A DNA stretch of 64,000 nt from Defluviimonas salinarum (GTDB lineage Bacteria; Pseudomonadota; Alphaproteobacteria; Rhodobacterales; Rhodobacteraceae): NCBI RefSeq assembly GCF_026013545.1, contig NZ_JAPDOG010000010.1, forward strand, positions 95,955 to 159,954, written 5' to 3'. Made by a program: the position numbers and the translations under genes. The notes beneath the pieces were generated by a model, which saw only the letters and a program-made list of their open reading frames with translations, ran no database searches and had not been told where the DNA came from. Below, in pieces: positions 23,845 to 32,011 of the stretch (position 1 is the first letter of the stretch; every line of letters starts with the position of its first letter).

Positions 23845-24645
23845 ATGATGGACCTGGCTACGGCCCACCCTGCTCAGAGCGCGATCGCGACGGCGGATGA
23901 GGCCATTCGGGTCGAAAACCTGCACAAGTCCTTCGGCCACCTCGAAGTGCTGAAGGGCGTCTCGCTCACGGCGCGCCGTGGTGACGTCGTGGCGATCATC
24001 GGCGGTTCGGGTTCGGGCAAGTCGACCTGCCTGCGCTGCATCAACTTCCTCGAGACGCCGACCTCGGGCCGGATCGTGATCGGCGGCGAGGAGATCGCGA
24101 TGAGGGCGGACGGGACGCCCGCGAGCCGCAAGCAGCTCGAACGCGTGCGCTCGCGGCTCGGCATGGTGTTCCAGGCCTTCAACCTCTGGACCCACCGCAC
24201 GCTTCTGGAGAACGTCATCGAGGTGCCGGTCCATGTGCTCGGCGTGTCGAAGGCGGAGGCGGCCGAACGCGCGATGGTGCTGCTCGACCGTGTCGGGCTC
24301 GCCGACAAGGCCGCGACCTATCCGGCTTTCCTTTCGGGCGGCCAGCAGCAGCGCGCCGCGATCGCCCGCGCGCTCGCGATCGACCCGAGCGCCATGCTCT
24401 TCGACGAGCCGACGAGCGCGCTCGATCCCGAACTGGTGGGCGAGGTGCTGACGGTGATCCGCGACCTCGCCGCCGAGGGGCGGACGATGCTTCTGGTCAC
24501 GCACGAGATGAAGTTCGCCCGCGAGGTCGCGGACCATGTGATCTACTTCGCGAACGGCCGGATCGAGGAGGAGGGACCGCCGGATCAGGTCTTCGGCGCG
24601 CCGCGATCGGAGCGGCTCAAGCAGTTTTTGAAATCCGTCAGCTGA
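23845..24645 (+). CDS. Polar amino acid ABC transporter, ATP-binding protein
   Basis: A 266-residue ATPase of the HisP/OccP/AotP type. Walker A GGSGSGKST is near residue 53, the family-specific GMVFQAFNLWTHRTLLENV follows, the signature is LSGGQQQRAAIARALA, and Walker B is AMLFDEPTSALDPELVGEV with the downstream His in LLVTHEMKFA. The FNLWTH wording is common in octopine/arginine-type importers. It is the first gene of a four-gene operon; a second ATG directly follows the first at 23845. It powers the two permeases encoded downstream. Confidence 0.93.
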   Translation: MMDLATAHPAQSAIATADEAIRVENLHKSFGHLEVLKGVSLTARRGDVVAIIGGSGSGKSTCLRCINFLETPTSGRIVIGGEEIAMRADGTPASRKQLERVRSRLGMVFQAFNLWTHRTLLENVIEVPVHVLGVSKAEAAERAMVLLDRVGLADKAATYPAFLSGGQQQRAAIARALAIDPSAMLFDEPTSALDPELVGEVLTVIRDLAAEGRTMLLVTHEMKFAREVADHVIYFANGRIEEEGPPDQVFGAPRSERLKQFLKSVS

Positions 24646-24675
24646 AGGCGGAACAACCAACGGGGAGACTATCAC

Positions 24676-25449
24676 ATGACGATGAAAGCGAAACTCGCGG
24701 CCGGGATTCTGGCGCTGGCGATGACGGCGGGCGGGGCTCTGGCCGAGCAGGTCAAGATCGGCATTGCCGCCGAGCCCTACCCGCCCTTCTCCTCGCCCGA
24801 CGCCTCGGGCAACTGGGTCGGCTGGGAGATCGAGATCATCAACGCGGTCTGCGCGGCGGCCGAGATGGATTGCGTCATCACGCCGGTGGCCTGGGACGGA
24901 ATCATCCCCTCGCTCACCGGCAAGCAGATCGATGCGATCATGGCCTCGATGTCGATCACCGAGGAGCGGATGCAGTCCATCGACTTCTCCGACAAGTACT
25001 ATGACACGCCGACGGTGATCGTCGCCGACAAGGCGGTCGACATCTCGCCAACGCCTGAGGGGCTGGCTGGCAAGATCCTCGGGGTGCAGGCCTCGACGGT
25101 TCACCAGTCCTATGCGCAGACGCATTTCGCCGACGCCGGCGAGATCCGCGTCTACCAGACCCAGGACGAGATCAACCAGGACCTCGCTGCCGGCCGCATC
25201 GACGCGGCGCAGGCCGACTCGATCGCGATGGACGAGTTCGTGGCCTCCGACATCGGCGCCTGCTGCGAGGTCAAGGGCGCGGTGGAAAACGATACTGCGA
25301 TCCTCGGGCTCGGCGTCGGCGCCGGGGTGCGCAAGGGCGACGATGCGCTGCGCGAGCAGATCAACAGGGGCATCGCCGCGATCCGCGAGAGCGGTGCTTA
25401 CGATGAGATCACCAAGAAATACTTCTCGTCCAGCATCTACGGCAGCTAA
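24676..25449 (+). CDS. Polar amino acid ABC transporter, periplasmic binding protein
   Basis: A 257-residue SBP_bac_3-type binding protein with a signal peptide (KAKLAAGILALAMTAGGALA) and mature start EQVKIGIAAEPYPPF. The fold motifs GWEIEIINAVCAAAEMDC, WDGIIPSLTGKQIDAIMASMSITEERM and DKYYDTP are those of lysine/arginine/ornithine and octopine binding proteins. Ribosome binding site GGGGAG is 8 bases before the ATG. Given the DDAH gene next door, arginine or a methylated arginine is the best guess for its ligand, but the sequence alone does not prove this. Confidence 0.93.
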   Translation: MTMKAKLAAGILALAMTAGGALAEQVKIGIAAEPYPPFSSPDASGNWVGWEIEIINAVCAAAEMDCVITPVAWDGIIPSLTGKQIDAIMASMSITEERMQSIDFSDKYYDTPTVIVADKAVDISPTPEGLAGKILGVQASTVHQSYAQTHFADAGEIRVYQTQDEINQDLAAGRIDAAQADSIAMDEFVASDIGACCEVKGAVENDTAILGLGVGAGVRKGDDALREQINRGIAAIRESGAYDEITKKYFSSSIYGS

Positions 25450-25458
25450 GTCGCGGCC

Positions 25459-26184
25459 GTGGACCAGGTGATCGAACTTCTGTCCCTCTCCCCTCCCGGC
25501 TGGGGGGGAAACCTTCTGCGCGGCCTCCTCCACTCACTGGAAATCGCGTTCGGCGCCTTCGGGTTCGGTCTTCTGATCGGGCTCGGGGGCGCCTGTGGAA
25601 AACTCTACGGCGGGCCGGTGCTGCGCGACCTGCTCGCGGTCTACACGACCGTCGTGCGCGCGGTGCCGGAGCTCGTCCTTATCCTCATCCTCTACTACGT
25701 CGGCACGGATCTGCTGAACAAGGCCTCCGAGGCGATGGGCTATGGCCGGGTCGAGATCAGCGGCGTCGCCGCCGGTATCTGGGTTCTCGGCATCGTGCAG
25801 GGCGCCTATGCGACCGAGGTGCTGCGCGGCGCGATCAAGGCGGTGCCCTCGGGCCAGATGGAGGCCGCCCGCGCCTATGGGATGCCGCCCTTCCTGATGC
25901 TGCGCCGGGTGACGATCCCGGCGATGATGCCCTTCGCCATCCCGGGCCTTGCCAATCTCTGGCTGATCGCGACCAAGGACACCGCGCTCCTCGCCGTCGT
26001 GGGCTTCAACGAACTGACGCAGGAGACCCGGCAGGCCGCGAGCAGCACTCGGGCCTATTTCACCTTCTTCCTCGCCGCCGGCGCGCTGTACCTGATGGTC
26101 ACGCTCCTCTCGGGCAGCGTTTTCGCCCGGATCGAGGCCTGGGCCCGCCGCGGCCAGCCGTCGCTCAGAAAGGCCGCGACATGA
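25459..26184 (+). CDS. Polar amino acid ABC transporter, permease 1 (HisQ/OccQ type)
   Basis: A 241-residue permease starting with GTG at 25459, nine bases after the binding-protein stop. Five hydrophobic helices are present; YTTVVRAVPELVLILILYYVG and the EAA-loop region GQMEAARAYGMPPFLMLRRVTIPAMMPFAIPGLANLWL, which docks to the ATPase, are typical of the HisQ family. It pairs with the next permease to form the membrane channel. Its stop overlaps the next start by four bases. Confidence 0.92.
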   Translation: MDQVIELLSLSPPGWGGNLLRGLLHSLEIAFGAFGFGLLIGLGGACGKLYGGPVLRDLLAVYTTVVRAVPELVLILILYYVGTDLLNKASEAMGYGRVEISGVAAGIWVLGIVQGAYATEVLRGAIKAVPSGQMEAARAYGMPPFLMLRRVTIPAMMPFAIPGLANLWLIATKDTALLAVVGFNELTQETRQAASSTRAYFTFFLAAGALYLMVTLLSGSVFARIEAWARRGQPSLRKAAT

Positions 26185-26960
26185 CCGCGTTGCGCGCCTG
26201 GCTCCTGCCGCACCGAATCGTGATGATCGGGCTCTTTGCCGCGCTTGTCCTCTGGTGCGCCTTCGCGCTGCGCTGGGACTGGATCCCGAAATACGCGCCA
26301 CTCGCGCTCGAGGGCATCTGGCGCACGATCTGGCTGCTGGTCGTGACCACGGTTCTCGGCTTTCTCCTCGCGATCCCGCTCGGGCTCGCGCAGGCGGTCG
26401 GCCCGTGGTATCTCGCCACCCCGGCTCGCGTGTTCTGCACGGTGATCCGCGGAACGCCGCTCCTGCTTCAGATCTGGCTGCTCTATTACGGGCTCGGCTC
26501 GCTCTTCCCGCAATATCCCTGGATACGCGAGAGCGAGCTCTGGCCCTATCTCCGGCAGGCCTGGCCCTACGCCGTGCTCGCGCTCACCCTGTCCTATGCA
26601 GGCTACGAGGGCGAGGTGATGCGCGGCGCCTTCGCCAGCGTCGCGCGCGGTCAGATCGAGGCGGCGCAGGCCTTCGGCATGCCGCGCTTCACCATGTTCC
26701 GCCGGATCTGGCTGCCGCAGGCGATCCAGACGGCGCTGCCCACGCTCGGCGGCGAGACGGTGCTGCAGCTCAAGGCGACGCCGCTCGTCGCCACCATCGC
26801 CATCGTGGAGATCTACGCGGTCGCCTCGCGGGTCAGGCAGGACACGTTCATCGTCTACGAGCCGCTCCTGCTGCTCGCCGTCGTCTACCTGGTGATCGCG
26901 GGGCTGCTCGCGCTGGGGTTCCGGAAGCTGGAGGCGCGGGTGCCGGTGAAAGGGCACTGA
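26181..26960 (+). CDS. Polar amino acid ABC transporter, permease 2 (HisM/OccM type)
   Basis: A 259-residue permease with five to six membrane helices. VIRGTPLLLQIWLLYYGLGS and the EAA loop GQIEAAQAFGMPRFTMFRRIWLPQAIQTALPTLGGETVLQLKATPLV mark it as the HisM partner. The second half of its first 30 residues is strongly hydrophobic. It overlaps permease 1 by four bases and is the last gene of the operon; the following gene is convergent (prepilin peptidase, 21 bases away). Confidence 0.92.
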   Translation: MTALRAWLLPHRIVMIGLFAALVLWCAFALRWDWIPKYAPLALEGIWRTIWLLVVTTVLGFLLAIPLGLAQAVGPWYLATPARVFCTVIRGTPLLLQIWLLYYGLGSLFPQYPWIRESELWPYLRQAWPYAVLALTLSYAGYEGEVMRGAFASVARGQIEAAQAFGMPRFTMFRRIWLPQAIQTALPTLGGETVLQLKATPLVATIAIVEIYAVASRVRQDTFIVYEPLLLLAVVYLVIAGLLALGFRKLEARVPVKGH

Positions 26961-26981
26961 GCGCGGCTCATCGCGCCGCCG

Positions 26982-27470
26982 TCAGATCGGCAGTTCCGGC
27001 ATGAGCCAGATCACCGCGAAGGGATGGGCGATGCCGGCCATCGCGATCGACACGCCCATCGGGAACTTCCGGCTCCGCTCCATCGAGGCCCAGTCGAGCG
27101 CCCCGGTGGCCGGGATCGCGCGCAGACCAAGGACGAAGGCGATGCCGATCATCATAGAGGCCGAGAAGACCATGCAGAAGAGCGGCAGGGTGGCGGCTGG
27201 AACGAAGAGCATGAGCGCAGAGAGTGCCTTCACGTCGCCGCCACCGAAGAGGCCGAGGCAGAAAGTCACGAAGCCGATGCCGAAAATCGCGCCGGCGATG
27301 ATCAGCCGCGCGACGAGATCGGGCGGCGGCGCAACCAGCGCGGAGGCGGCGAAGACCCCGATCAACGCGATGCAAAGCAGGTTCGGGATCCGCAGGAACC
27401 GCAGGTCGCCATAGGCCATCCAGACAAGAAGCGGCGCGACAAGGACGAGCGGGATCAGGGCTGTCGGCAT
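26982..27470 (-). CDS. cpaA: Prepilin peptidase TadV/CpaA
   Basis: A 162-residue type IV prepilin peptidase of the short TadV class, all membrane helices. The two catalytic aspartates are in MAYGDLRFLRIPN (near residue 22) and FGGGDVKALSALMLF (near residue 78). It cleaves the leader of Flp and TadE-type pseudopilins. It follows the luxR gene by 13 bases on the same strand, about 1.2 kb downstream of the main tad operon, all pointing the same way. Confidence 0.93.
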   Translation of the reverse strand: MPTALIPLVLVAPLLVWMAYGDLRFLRIPNLLCIALIGVFAASALVAPPPDLVARLIIAGAIFGIGFVTFCLGLFGGGDVKALSALMLFVPAATLPLFCMVFSASMMIGIAFVLGLRAIPATGALDWASMERSRKFPMGVSIAMAGIAHPFAVIWLMPELPI

Positions 27471-27483
27471 GGTCGCGCCCCCT

Positions 27484-28347
27484 TCATGCGCAGCGCGGAT
27501 CCGACGGCACCGGCTCCGCCGCCGAGGTCACAAGGTTGTAGACCAGTTCGGCGAGGTTCGAGGTCTCGGTCTTGGCGTAGACATTGCGCAGATGCGAGCG
27601 GACGGTGGAGTCCGACACCGCCAGTTCACTCGCGACGCCGACCACCGAGAGCCCCCGAGCAAGGAGGATGCAAACCCGGAATTCGGCCCGGCTGAGCCCA
27701 GCCGGATTCGCAGGCCCGAGCAGGGCAGGCTTGGGCCGGCTGGGGCGAGGCAGCTCCGTGACAGTGCGATGATTGACCACCGAGCGCGTCACCAGCCCGA
27801 CCTGGCGGCTGGCCCAGGTCCGCGCCATCGGCGGCAGGACCGAGTTCAGTGTTGCCAGCTTTTCGGGGGAAAGCGGGGTCTGGAAATGCAGCTCGATATG
27901 ATCGCGCGTGACCCCGCCTCCGGTCAGTGCGAGCACGACGAATTCCGACAGGCTCCGGCGTTCCTGCCAGGATTCCAGCGCCGGATCGGGGTGATGGCTC
28001 GGATCGTCGTTATGATCCGAGGCGAGCCAGATCGAGGCGACCTTGGGCCGCGCTATCGCCGGGCCGAAGAAGCTGTCCGCGAAGGAGGTGCGGAGTGGGG
28101 CGATCGTGTTGTCCGCGCGGCGGTCCCACATCGCGACGCGGACCGGACGGAAATCGCTTACATGGGTGCGGACGAGCATCCCGGCCTCGGCCCCGAGACC
28201 GATCGCGAAATGCGCAAAAGCCTCCTGGAGCGGCAGGCTGCCATGCAGCGCCTCGCACCAGTCCGCGATCGCATCGACAACGTCTGTCTGAACAGCGGGG
28301 GAAAAGGGCGCGGTGTTGTCGCCAATTCCAGCGGAGCGATTAATCAT
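27484..28347 (-). CDS. LuxR-family transcriptional regulator next to tad genes
   Basis: A 287-residue protein with a C-terminal LuxR/GerE helix-turn-helix (LSRAEFRVCILLARGLSVVGVASELAVSDSTVRSHLRNVYAKTETSNLAELVYNL, about residues 217-270). The N-terminal 190 residues are not an evident acyl-homoserine-lactone or response-regulator receiver domain. It resembles the stand-alone LuxR regulators found beside tad/cpa loci in Rhodobacterales and probably controls pilus genes; this link rests on position, since it lies between tadC and tadV on the same strand. Confidence 0.85.
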   Translation of the reverse strand: MINRSAGIGDNTAPFSPAVQTDVVDAIADWCEALHGSLPLQEAFAHFAIGLGAEAGMLVRTHVSDFRPVRVAMWDRRADNTIAPLRTSFADSFFGPAIARPKVASIWLASDHNDDPSHHPDPALESWQERRSLSEFVVLALTGGGVTRDHIELHFQTPLSPEKLATLNSVLPPMARTWASRQVGLVTRSVVNHRTVTELPRPSRPKPALLGPANPAGLSRAEFRVCILLARGLSVVGVASELAVSDSTVRSHLRNVYAKTETSNLAELVYNLVTSAAEPVPSDPRCA

Positions 28348-28600
28348 AACACCTCCAACACACTCGTACGGCCGCTTTGTCGGCGGTCAACGAAGGCGTA
28401 GCCCATAAAATCCAAGGCTGGAATTAAATGCGGCGTTTCAAACCAGTGCGCCTTCGAAATCATGCTGACAGTGGGCGCGCTCTTCTGTCAACGTTCTGAC
28501 GCGGTTTCGGCTGTTATCGTTAACAAATGCAACCCTGAGGTGAATTTCTCAGGGCTCATGGGAATAATTAGGTACCGATTTTGGGAATTGTTGCTGTACT
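28348..28600. other. Non-coding stretch between tadC and luxR
   Basis: AT-richer than its surroundings with no credible gene. It must hold the luxR-tadV promoter. A short dyad CCCTGAG...CTCAGGG is visible at 28533-28555. The tad transcript enters this stretch after the hairpin at 28601-28632. Confidence 0.45.
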
Positions 28601-28632
28601 GGCGCGGGCGGATGGCCGATGCCGCCCGCGCC
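28601..28632 (-). terminator. Long hairpin after tadC
   Basis: A perfect 11-bp GC stem (28601-28611 with 28622-28632) with a 10-base loop lies 9 bases downstream of the tadC stop. No T run follows on the minus strand, so it may act with Rho or protect the 3' end. Confidence 0.6.
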
Positions 28633-28641
28633 GGAGAATCA

Positions 28642-29637
28642 CTACATCATCACCCGCATGTAGCGGATCACAACCGGACCGAGCGACAGCAGGAGGAGGG
28701 CCGGCAGCATCAGCGAGGCCATGATGGCCGACATCTTGACCGGCAGCTTGTTGGCCATCTCCTGCGCGCGCATCTCGCGGTTGCGGCGCATTTCGTCGGC
28801 ATAGGTCATCAGCGTCTCGGAGATGCTGCTTCCGAACTGCATGGATTGCAGCACCACGTTGGCGAAGGAGTTCACCTCGTCCACGCCGGTGCGCTCGGCC
28901 ATGTCGAGCAGCGCCCGGTCGCGGGAACGTCCGGCCTGGATCTCGCGCTGCGCCGCCAGGAACTCCTGGGAGATCTCGGGCGCGGTGGTCTCGAGCTCGT
29001 TGGCCACCCGGATCATTGCCGCGTCGAAGCCAAGCCCGGCTTCGACCGAGATCTGAACGAGGTCGAGCGCGTTGGGAAAGCTCTCCTCGATGGCGCGGCG
29101 GCGTTCGTTCGCGCGGTCCTTCAGCCAGAGCGCGGGGCCGAAGAACCCCATGACGACGAAGAAAGCGAGGACGATGAGAACACGCGCCGGGCTCCAGCTC
29201 GCCATCGCGGCTTCGATCGGGCTCGGCACGGCCAGCGCACCGGTGCGCGCGGTCCAGATCGCCAGGAGAAGCAGACCGGGCATGATGATGCCGAGGCTGA
29301 GACGCATGAGGTAGAAATTGCGCACCGAGTGCGGTCCCATGAACCCGGCCAGCGCAAGCTGGCGCTCGACCGCGCCGCGCTGCTTGCGGTCCACCGGGAT
29401 CAGGGTCTTCATCAGCCCGGTCGGATCCGCGCTCGACTGGCGCAGGATGCCATTGTCGGCGGTGGTCTGCCTGCGCCGCCCCTGCTCCTCGATGCGGCGC
29501 AGGACCGGATCCTTGCCGGAGGAGCTTCCGGACAGGCCGACCACGAACAGCATCACGCCGATGCCGACGCCGAGGATGATGAGGGTCGGTATTGTGATTC
29601 CGGCGTCGGTCACGAGAGATTGTACAGTGTCGAACAT
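28642..29637 (-). CDS. tadC: Tad pilus inner-membrane protein TadC
   Basis: A 331-residue type II secretion F-family (GspF-like) protein with one N-terminal and two or three C-terminal membrane helices. The conserved cytoplasmic block ALDLVQISVEAGLGFDAAMIRVANELE and the FANVVLQSMQFGSSISETLMTYADEMRRNREMRAQEMANKLPVKM region are typical of TadC. It forms the platform for pilus assembly with TadB. The ATG at 29637, after TGGAGG, is preferred to an upstream in-frame start. It is the last gene of the main operon, 12 bases after tadB. Confidence 0.93.
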   Translation of the reverse strand: MFDTVQSLVTDAGITIPTLIILGVGIGVMLFVVGLSGSSSGKDPVLRRIEEQGRRRQTTADNGILRQSSADPTGLMKTLIPVDRKQRGAVERQLALAGFMGPHSVRNFYLMRLSLGIIMPGLLLLAIWTARTGALAVPSPIEAAMASWSPARVLIVLAFFVVMGFFGPALWLKDRANERRRAIEESFPNALDLVQISVEAGLGFDAAMIRVANELETTAPEISQEFLAAQREIQAGRSRDRALLDMAERTGVDEVNSFANVVLQSMQFGSSISETLMTYADEMRRNREMRAQEMANKLPVKMSAIMASLMLPALLLLSLGPVVIRYMRVMM

Positions 29638-29649
29638 CCTGGCCTCCAC

Positions 29650-30618
29650 TTAGATCCTGAAGTTCACGAGGCGGCGCATCGCAATGTAGTTTCCAACGGT
29701 CAGCGCCACGACGACGGCCGCGAACGGCCGGAACAGCGGGTCACCGGAGATGCCCCAATAGTAGTTTGGGTTTGTCACCGAGCTTCCCAAGAAGATGAGG
29801 ATCGGCAATGCCGAAAGGAACACAGCGGTGAGCCGACCCTCGGCCGAGATTGCCTGGATCCTGCGGCGCATCGCCATGCGGTCGCGGATCACCTTGGACA
29901 GCGTCGAGAGAACCCGCGCGAGGTCGCCGCCGGTGCCGTGCTGGATCGCGACGCTCACCGCCAGGTAGCGCACGTCCTCGACGTCGATGCGGTCGGCGAA
30001 ATCCGTAAAGGCATCCACCAGATCGTCGCCGTAGCTGACCTGGTCGACCACGATGCCGAATTCCGAGGCGATCGGGTCGCGCATGTCCCGCGCGACGGCG
30101 GCGATCGAGGTGTTCAACGGATGACCGACCTTGAGCGAGCGCGCCATCAGGTCGAGCGCGTCCGGAAGCTGCTGGACCAGATCCTTTATCCGCTTGTTGC
30201 GCAGGGCGCGCAGCCGCAGCAGCGGAAGCACAAGGCACGCCAGGACCGCGACCCCGGCCGCTGTCAGCGGCGACGTCACCGTCGAGGCCGCGAGCGCCAC
30301 GACACCCGTGGCCGCGAGGCAGAGCGAAAGGAACGCACCAGGTTTGATCGTCAGCCCGGCCTTGCGGATATCCGCGGGCAGGGTTCCGATCAGCGGCAGA
30401 GATTTCAGCTGCCACCCGTCGGTCCGCGGCTTCAGGAGCCGCAGGATATCCTCGGTCGAGGCGCCGTCGGCAATCATCCGCATGCGGCGGTTGCGCGCCT
30501 CTGTCCGGCTTTCGCTGCGGGTGACGATCTGGCGCAGGCCCTCGAATATCAGAAGCGCTCCGAGGAACACCCCGACATAGGCCAGCGAGCTCAGTTCGAA
30601 TTGCGGCAAGCTGGTCAT
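29650..30618 (-). CDS. tadB: Tad pilus inner-membrane protein TadB
   Basis: A 322-residue GspF-domain platform protein. A first helix (LAYVGVFLGALLIFEGL) is followed by a cytoplasmic stretch, a double hydrophobic region (FLSLCLAATGVVALAAST and AAGVAVLACLVLPLL), the conserved QLPDALDLMARSLKVGHPL and AVSVAIQHGTGGDLARVLSTLSKVIRDRMAMRRRIQAISAEGRLTAVFLSALPI, then C-terminal helices. It works with TadC and the ATPase CpaF. Its ATG overlaps the cpaF stop by four bases. Confidence 0.93.
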   Translation of the reverse strand: MTSLPQFELSSLAYVGVFLGALLIFEGLRQIVTRSESRTEARNRRMRMIADGASTEDILRLLKPRTDGWQLKSLPLIGTLPADIRKAGLTIKPGAFLSLCLAATGVVALAASTVTSPLTAAGVAVLACLVLPLLRLRALRNKRIKDLVQQLPDALDLMARSLKVGHPLNTSIAAVARDMRDPIASEFGIVVDQVSYGDDLVDAFTDFADRIDVEDVRYLAVSVAIQHGTGGDLARVLSTLSKVIRDRMAMRRRIQAISAEGRLTAVFLSALPILIFLGSSVTNPNYYWGISGDPLFRPFAAVVVALTVGNYIAMRRLVNFRI

Positions 30619-32006
30619 TGGCTTGTCCCCCGGCTGGCAAAGAGGTCGCCGCGCAGGTCGACGCCGGCCGCCCGGATCGCGTCGGCGCAGCGCGGCCGGA
30701 TGCCGGTCGCCATGAATTCGCCGAGAACCTGGCCGCTTTCGGTGGTGCCGGTCTTACGGTAGACGAAAATGTCCTGCATCGTGATCGTGCTGCCCTCGAT
30801 GCCGGTGATCTCGGAGATGCTCATCACCCGCCGGGTGCCGTCGCTGAGACGGTTGAGCTGGATTACCACGTTGAGGCCCGAGGCGATCTGCGAGCGGATC
30901 GCCGAGACCGGGAAGTCAAGGCCGATCATGGTCACCATCTGCTCGATCCGGCCGAGCGCGTCGCGCGCGGTATTGGCGTGCACCGTGGTCATCGAGCCTT
31001 CATGGCCGGTGTTCATCGCTTGGAGCATGTCGAAGGTTTCCGCTCCGCGGACCTCACCGACGATGATCCGGTCGGGGCGCATCCGCAACGCGTTGCGCAC
31101 GAGGTCGCGCTGGGTCACGCTGCCGCCGCCCGAGGGCGAGGCGGGCCGGGTTTCCAGCCGCACCACATGATCCTGCTGGAGCTGCAGTTCGGCCGCGTCC
31201 TCGATCGTGACGATCCGCTCGCGTGCGCCGATGTTGCGGGACATGGCGTTCAGCATCGTCGTCTTGCCCGAGCCGGTGCCGCCGGAGATGAGGATGTTCA
31301 GCTTCGCCTTCACGAGCCCCTGGAGGAGCAGCGCCGCTGCCTCGTTCAGCGTGCCGATCTCGATCATGCGTTCCATCGTCAGGGGACGGCGCGCGAACTT
31401 GCGGATCGACATCGACGGGCCGTCGATGGCACAGGGGCGGATGATCGCGTTCACCCGGCTGCCGTCGGCGAGACGCGCGTCGACCCAGGGGTTCGATTCA
31501 TCGACCCGGCGGCCGATGCGCGAGACGATCTTGTCGATGATCCTGAGCAGGTGGCGCTCGTCGCGGAACCGCACCGGGCTTTTTTCCAGGACACCCGCGC
31601 GCTCGACATAGACGCTGCGGTGGGTGTTGACGAGGATGTCGTTGATCGTCGGATCGGCCAGCAGCGGCTCCAGCGGGCCGAAGCCGAGCACCTCGTCGAG
31701 AAGCTCGTCGACAAGTTGCTTGAACTCCTCGGTCCGCATCGGGCGGCCCTCCTCGGTGAGCGCCTGCGACACCAGCGCCGCGACCTCGCGGCGCAGCTCG
31801 TCAGGCTGCACGCGGTCGATGACGGCGAGGTTGAGCCGGTCAAGCAGCACGTCGTGCAACTTGCTCTTCAGCTCGAGGCGGGCCATCAGCTCGCTTTCCT
31901 CCGCGGTCGGGGCGGCGGGGGCCGCCTCCTGTCGCGGGGCGCGGGCTCCGATGGCCACGATCTTGGGGTCGACGGGCTTTTCCGTACGGGTGAACTGCTT
32001 GAACAC
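30615..32006 (-). CDS. cpaF: Tad pilus assembly/retraction ATPase CpaF (TadA)
   Basis: A 463-residue secretion ATPase of the VirB11-like CpaF group, which drives Flp pilus extension. In order: an N-terminal helical domain with VDELLDEVLGFGPLEPLLADPTINDILVNTHRSVYVER, Walker A ISGGTGSGKTTMLNAM near residue 240, the Asp box IVTIEDAAELQL, the His/Walker B region MRPDRIIVGEVRGAETFDMLQAMNTGHEGSMTTVHAN, and a C-terminal domain. It lies 5 bases downstream of cpaE and overlaps tadB. Confidence 0.96.
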   Translation of the reverse strand: MFKQFTRTEKPVDPKIVAIGARAPRQEAAPAAPTAEESELMARLELKSKLHDVLLDRLNLAVIDRVQPDELRREVAALVSQALTEEGRPMRTEEFKQLVDELLDEVLGFGPLEPLLADPTINDILVNTHRSVYVERAGVLEKSPVRFRDERHLLRIIDKIVSRIGRRVDESNPWVDARLADGSRVNAIIRPCAIDGPSMSIRKFARRPLTMERMIEIGTLNEAAALLLQGLVKAKLNILISGGTGSGKTTMLNAMSRNIGARERIVTIEDAAELQLQQDHVVRLETRPASPSGGGSVTQRDLVRNALRMRPDRIIVGEVRGAETFDMLQAMNTGHEGSMTTVHANTARDALGRIEQMVTMIGLDFPVSAIRSQIASGLNVVIQLNRLSDGTRRVMSISEITGIEGSTITMQDIFVYRKTGTTESGQVLGEFMATGIRPRCADAIRAAGVDLRGDLFASRGTSQ

Positions 32007-32011
32007 GACGA

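Noticed and set aside
28462..30762. A 766-codon open frame on the plus strand antisense to tadB/tadC
   Set aside because: It is an open frame created by high third-position GC opposite real genes; the product is His/Asp/Arg-rich with no family pattern, while the minus strand encodes clear TadB and TadC.
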